From assembly GCA_036023115.1 (NCBI GenBank), contig JAYKKT010000047.1, positions 408,501 through 472,500 on the forward strand: a stretch of DNA of 64,000 nucleotides. Direction: 5' to 3'. The stretch is from Brasenia schreberi. Taxonomy: Eukaryota > Streptophyta > Magnoliopsida > Nymphaeales > Cabombaceae. The position numbers and the translations under genes were made by a program. Position 1 is the stretch's first letter. The number at the start of each line of letters is the position of its first letter. Below are positions 1 to 11,300 of the stretch, piece by piece. The notes beneath the pieces are model-generated. The model did no database searches. It saw only the letters and a program-made list of their open reading frames with translations, and was not told the origin of the DNA.

Positions 1-1029
1 GTGCGTGTGTACATGTGCCTTAGGATGCATCAACGTGCCTCACAAAAGGGCATGCCCCCTGAGAAGCACTTTGTATTGTCAACAGACTCACCAAGAGAAG
101 AGTGAGAGGAAGAGGGGCTTGTCTACTGTCATAGTAGATGCACCATAACATCATCACTGTAGAAGTGGAAGAGGAGGAGACCAAATGGAGAGGGAGAGAC
201 AACACCAACGTAAAGGCAGAGGTGATAGCTGGCAATGATGACATCAGTAAAGAAACAATGCTGGTGCTAGCAAAAAGGAGCGATAGAAAAAGTAGATCCT
301 ATAATATATGAATAACAAAAAGGGGTCTATGAATAACAACCCCCAACACAAATATGGTTTTGGGTTTTGGCAATCCATATCCACCTTCGATAGTTCAATA
401 TGCAAAACCTATTTGACTTTTGGTTAATTGGGTTTGGTTCGGTTACGGAGCTAAACCAACCAAATGTGCACCCCTAAAGTAGACCTGGCTCATTTATTTC
501 TAATTCTAGTTGTATTGGTTTCTAGTTCAATTCCACTAGAGTTTTCTTTCTAGTTTCATTTAAAAATCCACAAAACAACTATATGATTTGAAAACCAGGA
601 AGAAAAGGGCTTTGAACCTATAACGGCTTGGTCCTCCCAACAGGTGAATTCATAATTGAATTGTAAGGTCCCTACTTTCAACCGTATTCCGATTCAGTCA
701 GTCAGGCCATCTTAAAAACGAGCACCTCTAGTGTTATGTGTGTTTAGACACACATGTAACACCAACCAAAGTTCTCCCATAATCCTAAGTAGGTTGGTTA
801 TAATTCCTCCTTACTAAGGTTTGCATTCCCTAAACAGGAACCCACGTCATTACATAGAGGAATGATGTACAATAACTCTAAGAAAAAAAAAAAAAACAAT
901 TGATGAGCTTTACCATAATTCATTTACCTTTAAGACTTCTACATAGAGGGGAATCAAAGCTCATGTGGTTCTCACTTACCTTTCGGTAGACACAACTTAA
1001 TTAAACTGATGAACTATGAACCTAATAAT
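1..1029. other. Intergenic DNA, no gene seen
   Basis: I see no coding region. The short open frames have no recognisable domains and poor composition. Around 420-475 there is a run rich in GGTTCGG/AACCAA-type motifs ending in a GTGCACCCCTA-like string. This resembles the ends of common plant hAT-type MITEs, but I cannot define both ends. An imperfect inverted repeat lies at 731-763. Confidence 0.5.
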
Positions 1030-1800
1030 TTATATCTCTTCATGATAGTACTATGTTAGTGCCAGTAGCACCTGAATTAGTTCCTCTTTTAGTAGTATAA
1101 ACATTTTTTCTGTATATTTCAATTGCTAATTTCTCACGATCCTCTGCTTCATGCCCTACTCTTGTCAAATCATCTAAAAGCAAGCTTGAGTTTCTATTGT
1201 CTCACGTTGTAAGTTAGGATGATGTTTGTCCCATATATTCTTGCTTCCACTAAATACCTACTCCACAACAACAATTGAAGTTGGAATAGTAAAAGATCTT
1301 TTGAAAAATAAAGATAAAAATGAGACAAGTAACATTTTGCTCTCTCAATCATTTTAAAATACCAAAATTTTCTCCACCTTCATCATCTATAAATTCATGA
1401 GGATCATAATCATATCCATAGACTTCAGAAACAATTTAAGACTTGATTTGAAAATATGACCAAAAACATTACCTCCAAAATAGGAGGATGTATGACTGTT
1501 GCTTTTATTTTTCTACCTGTGAAAGAATGTGACTATATGCTGAACTATAATCTCTATATAATTGATTTATAGCCAATCTTGTATCATTAATTATGCTATT
1601 GATATCCTTAAATTTGTATAATAAAAGAGCAATATAACAAGCAATCATAACTCTTTTAAGCTATCTAATTTTGATTTAGTATCTAAGCTCCAAATCCTTG
1701 CAATTTCAGTGATCTTTGTAATTTCAAATTTATTTAAGTCTAACTCTTCTAAATTCGACAAATTGTTAGGTGGAATCTGGTATGTCATTGAGAACAGCCC
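1030..1800 (-). mobile_element. Degenerate hAT transposase C-terminus (relic)
   Basis: Read on the minus strand, about 1,100-1,430 gives broken frames resembling the C-terminal dimerisation region of hAT transposases. An acidic Asp/Glu stretch is followed by an IPTSIVVVE-stop-VFSG string, where family members usually have a Pro-x-S-x-VA-SE-x-FS motif, and then by a segment similar to the usual LS-ETIE helix. Stop codons and frame changes throughout make it non-functional. No terminal repeats were found with confidence. The AACCAAACC-rich stretch near 1,920-2,030 could belong to the same element. The assignment rests on pattern similarity only. Confidence 0.35.
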
Positions 1801-2742
1801 AACATAACCTCATGTACATGTTAAATTGGGATCGTAAATTGGGATCGTGGATTCAAATAATATGATGACATGATACTTTAGTATTTAGCTAAACCCTAAA
1901 ATAAGTAAAACCATGGTTCATAATCGAACCAAACCAAAGCGTCGGTCTGGTTCTGTTCTCTAAAAACTAGGAACCACAAACAACAGTTTGGTTCGGTTTG
2001 AGGTTAAGGCTAGAACCAACCCAACAACAAGCATGTCCCAAGTTGTAGCCAATAGCGTGATGTTGGTTTTCTGATGCGCTGAATTTAGTCGCTGAGATCT
2101 TGCCATTGATCATTGTTACACGAGTCTAGTTACTGATGTGTGCTGCGTTTAGATGCTGGTATGTGCCCAGTTTGATCATTGTTATTTGCTGCGTTTAGTC
2201 ACTGGTTTGATGGTGGTTGCTTTGACGTGATAATGTGTCATTTAGAACCATTTTGGAATTCAAACGCATAAAAGATAATTCATGAACTGAAAGTTCTAGT
2301 CCTATAATACCTACTGTCCGCATTCGAGAAACATTCTAAATGAACATTAAACAATGGCTGTTGTTTTTTTGTCTTCCTCGACATAATGGGTTCCTTCAAA
2401 CATAAGCGATTAGGTGGTTACTTATCGCCAGTCGATACTCTGCAACTTTGCAGTCTCATCTAGATGGTCTTTTACTTGCTTTACAGAGGGCAGGAAAAAA
2501 AAAGGAATTTAGGGACTTCAATTTAGATCACATCAACATTATTTACCATAAGCATTTTCCTTCAGTTGCGACCTGTTCAAGGGAAGTCTTCATATAGAAG
2601 TAGTTGTAACCAAGTAGTCCCTTCTGCTCTTTCCAGAAAAGCAATCAAAGTACAGCAGAGATACAAAGCTGAAAAGTCTATACATGCAATATGAACAACG
2701 AACCGAGCTTCAGGAACATGATGATATATTTGAGCCAATCAG
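1801..2742. other. Intergenic DNA downstream of the ML-domain gene
   Basis: No gene is recognisable. The stretch 1,920-2,030 is rich in GGTTCGGTTT/AACCAAACC motifs, like many plant MITE ends. About 2,100-2,225 carries loosely repeated GCTGCGTTTAGT-CTG-type strings. The part next to 2,743 should contain the 3' UTR and polyadenylation region of the minus-strand ML gene. Confidence 0.4.
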
Positions 2743-5700
2743 TCAAGCCTCAGCGACAGATGACGCAACCCCAATACTAAACCCAAAGTTAATGCAGGTC
2801 AACTTCTCGCCCTTACTGCCAACAAGATTCATCTTCAACCAGTAACTACCCTGTAATAAATACGGCCATGGATTAGGATTTTGCTGGAGAAAAAGAAAGA
2901 AGTAGATCATCGGATGCCCATAAATACAAAATGAATTGATGGTCATCGCCCACAGGCATTGACCAATAGATGCATCAGAAGTACACAATCAAGGCTTACA
3001 GGAGGAGTAAATCCTGGCAAACTTTGGGAATGCTTGAGCACAAAGTCACCAGCTGAAACCGGGCAGGAGGTCTCACTGCAAAGCTCATGACTTTCAGAAT
3101 GAACGTGAAAACCAAAGTAGGAGACATCGATAACCAGCTTCCCTCCTGATATGGTCTCCCCTGTTCAGAAAAAAGAACCTTAAGAAATTTAAATTACCTC
3201 ATAAAGTCGGACTAAATGCCCATGAACATGGTCCCATTGGGAACATCAGGTAATTAATCAACACAAATGGGTTCACAGAACGAAGTAGAACACCAAACTC
3301 ATTCCCATAGAGCCTAAGCATGACAAATCACCATGTACATTAAAAAATGAAAACTGAAGAATGACCTTAACACCGTCGAACTTGAGGATGGAGTGAAAGA
3401 GAGATCATCCTGGATTCATTCTAGCAAGGACAAAATGATAAACAACACAAACAAAAAAGATGTGAGAGCTACACAAATCAGTGAGTTTGAAATGTCAGGT
3501 GGTCTAACAACCTTTTCCCATACTAGATGGGGTCGGGTGGTCTAGTGACTATAAAATGCAAGGCAGCTGGCTGTACAAAGCATGAAGAATGCTGAGCAGT
3601 GGAAGGGAAGGAGAGAAGGTATACCTTACAAAATGCTTATAAAAATGAGTTTTCAAAAGTCAATGAAATGTAATACGACTACGTAAGTGTAGAACTTTCC
3701 CATATATGAAAGGAGATACTGAATTAATAATTCTCAGCCAATTGGCCACTTCACAATATCCACGTTGATCTTCCATTCACCGTGGATCTCTACATCCCAC
3801 TACATATCCCAAGGTCAATCACCCTCGTATGTTCAAAGAACCCTTAATTAACGTGCCGCCATTATCAATCTCACATCTAGTTGCAAACAGACAAACCTTC
3901 CATCAGGGTTGAACAACTAATCCCCGGCCAATTGGAACAAACATGATCCGCTACAAGATTATCTAGATGCAGCTGACCTTCATGTTTTTGACTCAGTGAC
4001 CAACTATGCAACAATCAACTGTTGGACCTCTCCAAAAAAAGTGCAGTTCATGTCCAATACATCAAGATCCATCTAGCCATGCTGCTGTTACTCCCAAGAT
4101 CATCTCAAGAATATTGATATCTACGGATCTCTATCAAGAAAAGCAACTCTGCCCATGTAAGGGATCACCCTTGCATGGCCAGTCCCAAGCTCAAATAAAG
4201 GAGGAAGGTTGCGTTAGGCTTCCGACAGCCAACGTAAAACTTTGTCGGACTTATTTATGTTGAATTCTACAAATTATGATAGGACTACGTAGAAACAAAG
4301 AATCCAAGTAGCCGACCCCATCTAGTATGGGAAAAGGCTTAGTTGTTGTTGTTGTGTCTATCAAGAAAAGCAAGAACCTCCTTAGATCTCTCCAAGATTT
4401 GAACAAAGTCAAACAAAAAGCACAATATCAAAATTAAGAAATCCTAGAAGCAATCAAGAACCGCCAAGATTCATCAAGAAGGTGGGGTTTTGGGGGGTTT
4501 ACATACAACAAGAGGCTGAAGCCTGCTATGCACACCCCCGGAGTCACAAGAGTCAAGAATCCTGCCAGGTGGGCTATCGCCCTGTGCCTAGAAGGCACCT
4601 TTTCCAACCAAGAATTAATAAGTAGGTTCCTTTATGAAGGTTCAGAATTTTGCAAGCAAAGGACCAATGTTAGAGAACAACACAAGCTGGTAAAAGAGTC
4701 ATGCTGATTAAGGTGCATTCTTGTTTTCCTCTTTCCACAACATTAAAAGATTCAATTGAAGCTTTTAAGAAAGAAATAAAAGCAGTCCCTATTCTTTGCA
4801 CGGTTTGTTAAGGATCACATTAAATGATTATATCATGGTAGATACATTAGATTAGAACAATATGGAGAACATGATTAGGCGACATAGGCTTTACAATAGC
4901 AAGGTTTATATGTAAAACTGGGTTTTCAAGGGCTCGAGGGGAAAAATGCTAGTTCACTGAGGTGGAAAAAGGTGAAAATCTGGAGCTTTTCTGTGATAAC
5001 AAAAAATGCTCCTTCTAGATTAAGAGCCATGTCTGCAGAAAAAAGCAAAAAGATGGACATGTATGGCATGGTCCATTTGATATAGTACTTATGTTATGAT
5101 ACGGTGCAATATGAAACATAAATCAAACAAATATGACATAATTCATAATTGTACCTGAACCACGATATAACATAAAATCGTATTTGTATCTAATCCTACG
5201 CCACAATATGTTTCCTGAAACCATTGGCGTCCATGACTCTAGGCAGATTTGAGAAATTTTAGATTTTTGTAAGTTAAGTATGAATCTCTAAGGCTGGAAG
5301 ATTTAGTAAGCTATCCTCCTGTTCATTATCGTTATCTCATGCTTCTACAACCTAGATGTGTTTCTGTCTTTTTCTTCTCGACAAACTCAAAGTGGAAAAC
5401 ATGCCCCAATTCAAGCATCAATAACTGAAGACTAGTGAGGGGAGATACGTCCAATGCAAGTAACATGCATCTGAACATCATTAGATTGTAAGAAGAATAG
5501 GAACTTAGCTTACTGCTTGCTTGATAAATTAGAATCTCCCGTCAACAGAAGACGAACAACCAAGGGAGGAAAGAACAGGCCAGAAGGAAGAGCAAACAGA
5601 ATTGCCGCGAAGTTCAATTAGAATGGAACAGAAGAAAAGAAACGACCAAAAAGAAGCGGTCGGGTGTTAGGAAGGAACCGTTACCTGTGGAGGCGTAGAT

Positions 5701-6146
5701 GCTGAAAGTGGCGGGCTTTCCCCTCGCAACAGGGTCTGGATCGATGTCAAGGCCCGTCACCTTAACAGCAAAGTCATGCTTCCCATCTGCAAATCACGTC
5801 AGGAAGACAAAATCGAAAAAGTAATTAATTACTCCAAGAAATCTGAATCATACATTGGTGTACTTCCCTGGATTTCTTTTTTACGCTTCGAAATATGCGA
5901 TTCAAAAACAATGTAGTTACAGATTATCAAACCCTAGGGAAACACACTCACCAAACCGATGAATCAATGACAAGATTATGATCCATGGCACGAAAAAATA
6001 TTAAACAAAAGAAGGAGAAAACAAAAGGAATAAACTTAGATCGACATACCACAATAGGCGACGTCTTTCGCGAAGATGGGGCTAGCGAGAAAGAGGAAGG
6101 TTGCTGCTGCTGCGACAAAGAGTAGGACCATGGGCTTGGGGTCCAT
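2743..6146 (-). CDS. ML-domain (MD-2-related/NPC2-like) secreted lipid-binding protein, 4 exons, complete
   Basis: Exons (minus strand): 6146-6050, 5786-5685, 3160-3000 and 2850-2743. All introns are GT/AG, and the exons join to a 155-residue protein in one frame. Residues 1-26 form a hydrophobic signal peptide ending near SPIFA. The rest is an ML domain with the plant family pattern: VAYC, a D-x-DPDPV-RGK-ATFSI strand, GGKLVIDVSYF, HELCSETSCP, LPGFTPPGSY and LTCINFGFSI. Cysteines C32, C94, C99 and C139 fit the conserved disulfide pairs. Family members bind sterols or phospholipids in the secretory/vacuolar lumen; the ligand here is inferred only. Length matches the family norm of about 150 residues. 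Intron 2 is about 2.5 kb and carries a SINE in the opposite orientation. No lesions were seen, so this is probably a working gene. Confidence 0.93.
4147..4356 (+). mobile_element. Au-like SINE in intron 2 of the ML gene, with 17-bp target duplication
   Basis: A unit of about 210 bp begins CCCATGTAAGGGATCACCC and contains the Au-SINE-type string AGGAGGAAGGTTGCGTTAGG. It ends in CTAGTATGGGAAAAGGCTTA followed by TTG repeats. It is bounded by a perfect 17-bp direct repeat, TCTATCAAGAAAAGCAA, at 4130-4146 and 4357-4373, the mark of LINE-driven insertion. It lies antisense to the host gene and within an intron, so no effect on the protein is expected. The Au family name comes from recalled similarity. 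Confidence 0.88.
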
Positions 6147-8322
6147 CAGATCTCCAGCAAGACGAAGAACAACTACAATTGAAGAAGAAGAGCCAACTTT
6201 GAAACAGAGAAAGTGAGGAAAGGAGTAGCTTGTGAAAATGGTAGAAGTGTTCCTAATCGGGTTGAAGGGTTGTTGGACCTAACGAGTAACCTGAAGTCAT
6301 GACAGAAAGACATCTTGTCACGTTGACCAACGCACACGCATAACATCGTGACGAGCTGTATTCACTAGGACTCGAATCGTATATACCACACAAGTTCCAA
6401 TAGAACTTTGAAAACATGACAGGAGGATTCGACTTGTAAAACTGAATGAACATTGTTGGGTCACTTAGTGTAATGCGACATACTATTTCCTGATACGAAT
6501 CTTAATGAAAATGTACTCATCATATTTGAATTTACTGTTGGAGCTTTTCATATTATGTTCGTCTTGCCCCAGATTTTGATGGAAATTATACCAAATAACT
6601 CTCTCTTTTACTACCGACTCCAAAATTACATCATAAAACTCAGGCTCCCTGAACTTGCGTGTTGTGGATCGCAAGTTCGACTCCAGGGATGTTGATGGAG
6701 AAGGGCAAGGCCGGGGGATCATGGTCCCCATTCCTGCTCCTGCATCTCCCAGGGATCACCGCAGGGTCCCGTCCCCCTGAAGAGCCGTGGCTTGGGTGGG
6801 AGAGTACAACACGAAGTGAGTAAGTGCGGCCTACACTTTCTCTCCTTGGGTATCCTTTCAGTTCACCTCCACTGGCACACTTTTAAATGTGACGAACATG
6901 CATGCATGAATCATCGTTGTGCCAAGTTCCTTCGTTAAGAAGCACATCTTTGTATTCTTCTTTTTATCATTCAACCAACACCCGTGGCCTCTTCATCAAG
7001 AAAAGTTATTGGAGGCACTTGTGTGACGAAATGCCTTCTTTCATGACCTGGATAGGAATGCATATCTTTTGGAGCCAGTGATTCAACCTTCGAACGACAT
7101 CTTATCGCCAGCATACTAGGGAATGTCTTATTGAGTTCTGAATTGCTTTCTGTTGTTTGCATCTTAAACCTTGAAGAGGGAGAGCAGAACCTGGATATGT
7201 TGTTGGAAGGAGAGGGGGAGGAGGAAATGAAGAGAAAGAAGGGTTCAAGCTGAGTTGACGGAATGGAAACCTGCTATCACCATCCCCACCCCACCCCCCC
7301 AACACACACTAGGGATTTCCTCGTTCCCAAGCCTGAGCCCTATTCCCTGGCCATTTATACCCAACTTCAGCCTCTCGTTGCACCCAAAAGAAAAAAAGGC
7401 TCGGCCCCAACGTCACTAGAATGTTTCAGGCCTGTTGTGCAGACCTTGGTTCTACATTGGACGCAAGTATCGGACTCCAGTTTTACCGAGTTCAGTGCTA
7501 CTCCCCATGTATACTGTCTTTTCTTGTGTTACCGCTCATTCGTCTCAACATCTTCAGTTCTACTAGACATCTTTTGCTGACTATTAACTATCCAACAATC
7601 AGAACTACTCTATAATATTTACCTTTCAATGGTATCTTCTTATGATATCTTCTTATGACATACACCGGAAAGTTAATGAAGATGATAGATACTGGAAATA
7701 GCTCTCCATATGTTGATTAAATCTTAAGGGCCTTTCCTAATTAGAATTAGTGTGCATAACGGGTGTACGACAAGAAGGAAGTCCAAGTACCGACAAAGAG
7801 CATGTTCTCCAAAAACACGAAAAGAGGAGTAATTTTGCTCGCATGAGAGGACTCGTTCTTCTAACGGCTGCTGAAGCTGGGTGCAGCACCGCGGGTAAGG
7901 TAAGGTAAATCAGTGTCTCATGTTTGCATCAGTTGCACAGTGGTTGTTAGTCTCTGATCCTCAAAATAAGAACCCAAACCTGATTCACAAGTAAAACAAA
8001 TGTGGCGGCCATAGTGGCAGCTACAACCTGATCAGATGGCAGTTGAGTTCATGAGATGCAAGTCAGTTTTCCTCCGAGAAAAGGATGCAGCGATGTTTTA
8101 CTTAAAATATTGCGGTGGTTCTGACCATGGATAAAACTTAGGAGCAAGGAAAACATACAGAGTTCAGAAAGATTCAGAATTTCTTGTACATGTGAATTCA
8201 TCTTAACTAGACTAACAGCAATTTCACAGCATAGCATGCATATCTCGGTAATCAATCAAACTACTAATGTACATGGCTGTGGGATTCTCAAAGATAAAAA
8301 ATGATAACAAAACAAACTATGG
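6147..8322. other. Intergenic DNA between the ML gene and TSR2
   Basis: The first few hundred bases should hold the ML promoter and 5' UTR. About 6,650-6,800 is GC-richer and contains a B-box-like AAGTTCGACTCC string, possibly from a tRNA-derived element. Bases 7,282-7,300 are C-rich. I saw no exon with a recognisable domain. The right end is the 3' side of TSR2. Confidence 0.45.
7611..7665 (-). mobile_element. Scrap of RTE LINE reverse-transcriptase C-terminal region
   Basis: The string CTATAATATTTACCTTT followed by GGTATCTTCTTAT matches the antisense of the LINE reverse-transcriptase C-terminus seen at 46,160-46,200 (coding [13 protein letters not shown] in that copy). About 50 bp remain, with a small internal duplication of TATCTTCTTATGA. 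It is too short to be functional. Confidence 0.5.
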
Positions 8323-11300
8323 TTATCTCGACTTTCGCTTAGAACTGACAATGGTCCAACCATCCGCAGCATCTCCTGATTGCTGCCTATTGAGATCCAA
8401 TGAGATGTGAGATGCATGATTGTGGTTCTTGTTCATGGCATTACCGTCGTTTTCAATCTGGCAACAATAGACAGAAGATTCATAATAGAAGTGCCAAAAG
8501 ATAACGATGTCAACAAGCGTTCTCTATTGAACTGCATCATCAGAACTACTCAAACTCCAAAAACCGCAAAAGTAGGAATTGGGAGACAGTTATCCATCTG
8601 TACTAGAAAACAAATGGTTCTCTTTTCTAATGCGTTTGACGTATCAGCCTTTGGCCTAAGAGCAAGATATCCTCTGGTATTGAACTCATGATCTCGTGAC
8701 AAATTTAATAGTCTAAACCAGAATGCCAGCAAAGACGGCCATATCTAATCGAAACTGAGAAGGGTAGAAACAGAATCTCAGAAGAAAGGCCAATAAATTG
8801 GAAAATAGAACCATGATAAATGCTCAAGAATGAATTGAGACATCTGTACGAAAATCATACTACAGTTGCAGACATCAAGGTAAGTCTCCTTAACATAACC
8901 ACCATAGCTGGTAATTCAAGAAGCACAAGAAGCTCCACGCTATTTGATAGCAACCAACACATTTTAACGCTGGAGGCTAAGACAATATGTTCAAGAAATA
9001 AGTCGCATAAGCACAGCAACATATACACATCATGCACCAGTACTGTTAACAGTGCACAAAGTAAGAACCAATACAACAATATGTGCACGAAACATTAAAC
9101 TAAAAGACAATCATGCAAGAATCAGATGCTTTACTCACCCTGATTTCAGAACTTGGAGCACCGACAGAAGATCCATCTGCAGCAGCATTTGTTTCCACTT
9201 CCATTTCTGATGCTAGGTTGTCATCCTCATCTGATCTGTCATCTACACTTTCATCAACGACCTGGTGCGCCAAACGCATATGAGCATCCATCATTTTAAA
9301 CAGTAAAGCATAATTTGGGAGAGTTGAAACATGCATCATTTTTAACACTGTATTTTCTCCGAGTTGCACTGGCAGAGAAAATGGCACTATGGAAACTGAT
9401 TTCCTTTTTTGAAAGACCAAAGGAGATAATGGATAAATAAGTGTTTAAGAAAAATCAAAATGCTACACATTAGATCAGGCTAAGATGAACATGGCCCTTT
9501 ATTCCTAGGTCAAAACTTCAGCAATAAAATGTATCCTTTTGAGTGGTAATGAAACCACAAGCTTTCTTATCTCTCTCACTCTCCAGTGGCCCACTCTAAA
9601 CACGGAACAAAGCTTGCTCTAGGTGGATCTTTGAACAAAATCGTGTATCATATATTGCTTCTCTGGAGAAATTTAAAGGAACCAACAGTAGCTATTACAC
9701 ATCGTTCCTTAAGCCAAAGCAAATGTGAATGCATTCACGAAAACCACATAATCGATCAAACCTGGACTTGAAATGGCAAGTTGCCGTGTCTAATCATGCT
9801 AGAACTGGTAAGCCAATAGCTCGTCCAATGGCTTACTAAATCGGGCACCAATGTTGCTTGCAAGATAGGAAGGTTGCCTAAGGGAATAGCGCCAGGAAAG
9901 GCAACTCACAAACTATGTAGCCACTTGTCGTTCTGCGTACTCCCTGTTACTAGAGCGAGCCTTAGCTAGCACATGGAAGGTCCCTGGACTTTTTATGCTT
10001 GGAACAATCGCTAAGTATGTTGGATGATTGCGAGCTATTGACCCAACTTCCACCTTGGACAAGGCCACCAAATGGTGATAGAAGTGGTGGGAGTCATTGT
10101 TAGAGTTGGGAGAACTAGAATCGGTTGGAATCTTTGTCAGAGCTCGTAAGGTCTCTAACAACAACAATGGGAGGCATGTGCATGATAGATCACGGTGTAG
10201 GTCGAGAGTAAGAGATAGTGCATAGGGGTTAGACTAAGCCAATGACAATGTCGGCCTCATTGAAGCTAGTAGAGGTTGACTAATAATGAATCCAAAATGT
10301 AGAAGGGCAACGGTGGTGAAGTTTTGTTAGGACTAGACCTAAGGCTCAAGCCACACCACTTGGTCAAACGGGAGTAAAGACCAAATCAATGAGCCAAGTT
10401 AGAGCCATTGAGCCTAGTTATAAGTTTAGACTATTTAAATAAGGCTTTTGTTAACCCGAGCGAGATCCTATAGGCCATAAAGTGTAAATCAAAATGGGTC
10501 ATTCGAACTTTTCAAATTAAAAAGGTTCTCGATGAAGGTGGATGACTATTAAGAGTCCAATAAGATGCACAAAGTTAGATCAACTATGATAGGTTTTCAG
10601 AGGAAGAAGATTATATTAACTTCTTGTGGAGTAAGGAAAGATGGATGACTCTTATTGCTTGAAAAGATTAATGGTCCATGTCAATTTCTTAAAGCAAAGT
10701 ATAGTTATGTGGCTCATATGGTCTAAGCATGTCTTTAAATACCTTTCGTGTATGATATAAGGGTCTTTAAGGAATTCAATAGAGTTTTCCCTAAGCTCTC
10801 ATTTGCAGTATTCGTCACATTACAAGTACTTGCATCATGTTTATATAAGGATTCCTTGTAACTTGGTCCTAAAATTACTAAGTGGATGGCAACTTTTCTT
10901 CTTTTAAGTTCCAATATGGTAACTTCCTAACTTCTCAATCGAGAAGAATCCTATGAAATTTGATTTGCTTTCCTCAATGTGGTGGATGATCATTAAGATA
11001 ACTATAGTTAGGAAATTCACTTTGTTGATGATAATAATTATCAATTAAAGTTTTCCTAATTATTGACTTTCATTCGTGATATGAATTTAGTTTTTGCCAA
11101 TACATCAAAAATGTAAACGCAATATAGAGCTCAATGTAACGATGAAGTGTTCTTCTATCATCATAATAAAAGGATTTTTGTTATATTAAAATAAATGTTA
11201 TTGTAATTTTTTGATATAGTTGCTGAAAATCGCAATTATTATTTGTTAATAAATAATATTACAGAAATAAATTTCAAAATGTGACAACAATGTCAAGTTT

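Noticed and set aside
6640..6700. Possible tRNA gene with a B-box-like AAGTTCGACTCC
   Set aside because: I could not fold a cloverleaf around it; at best a tRNA-derived relic.
8407..8691. 94-codon plus-strand frame
   Set aside because: Lies antisense within TSR2 intron 4; no family similarity.
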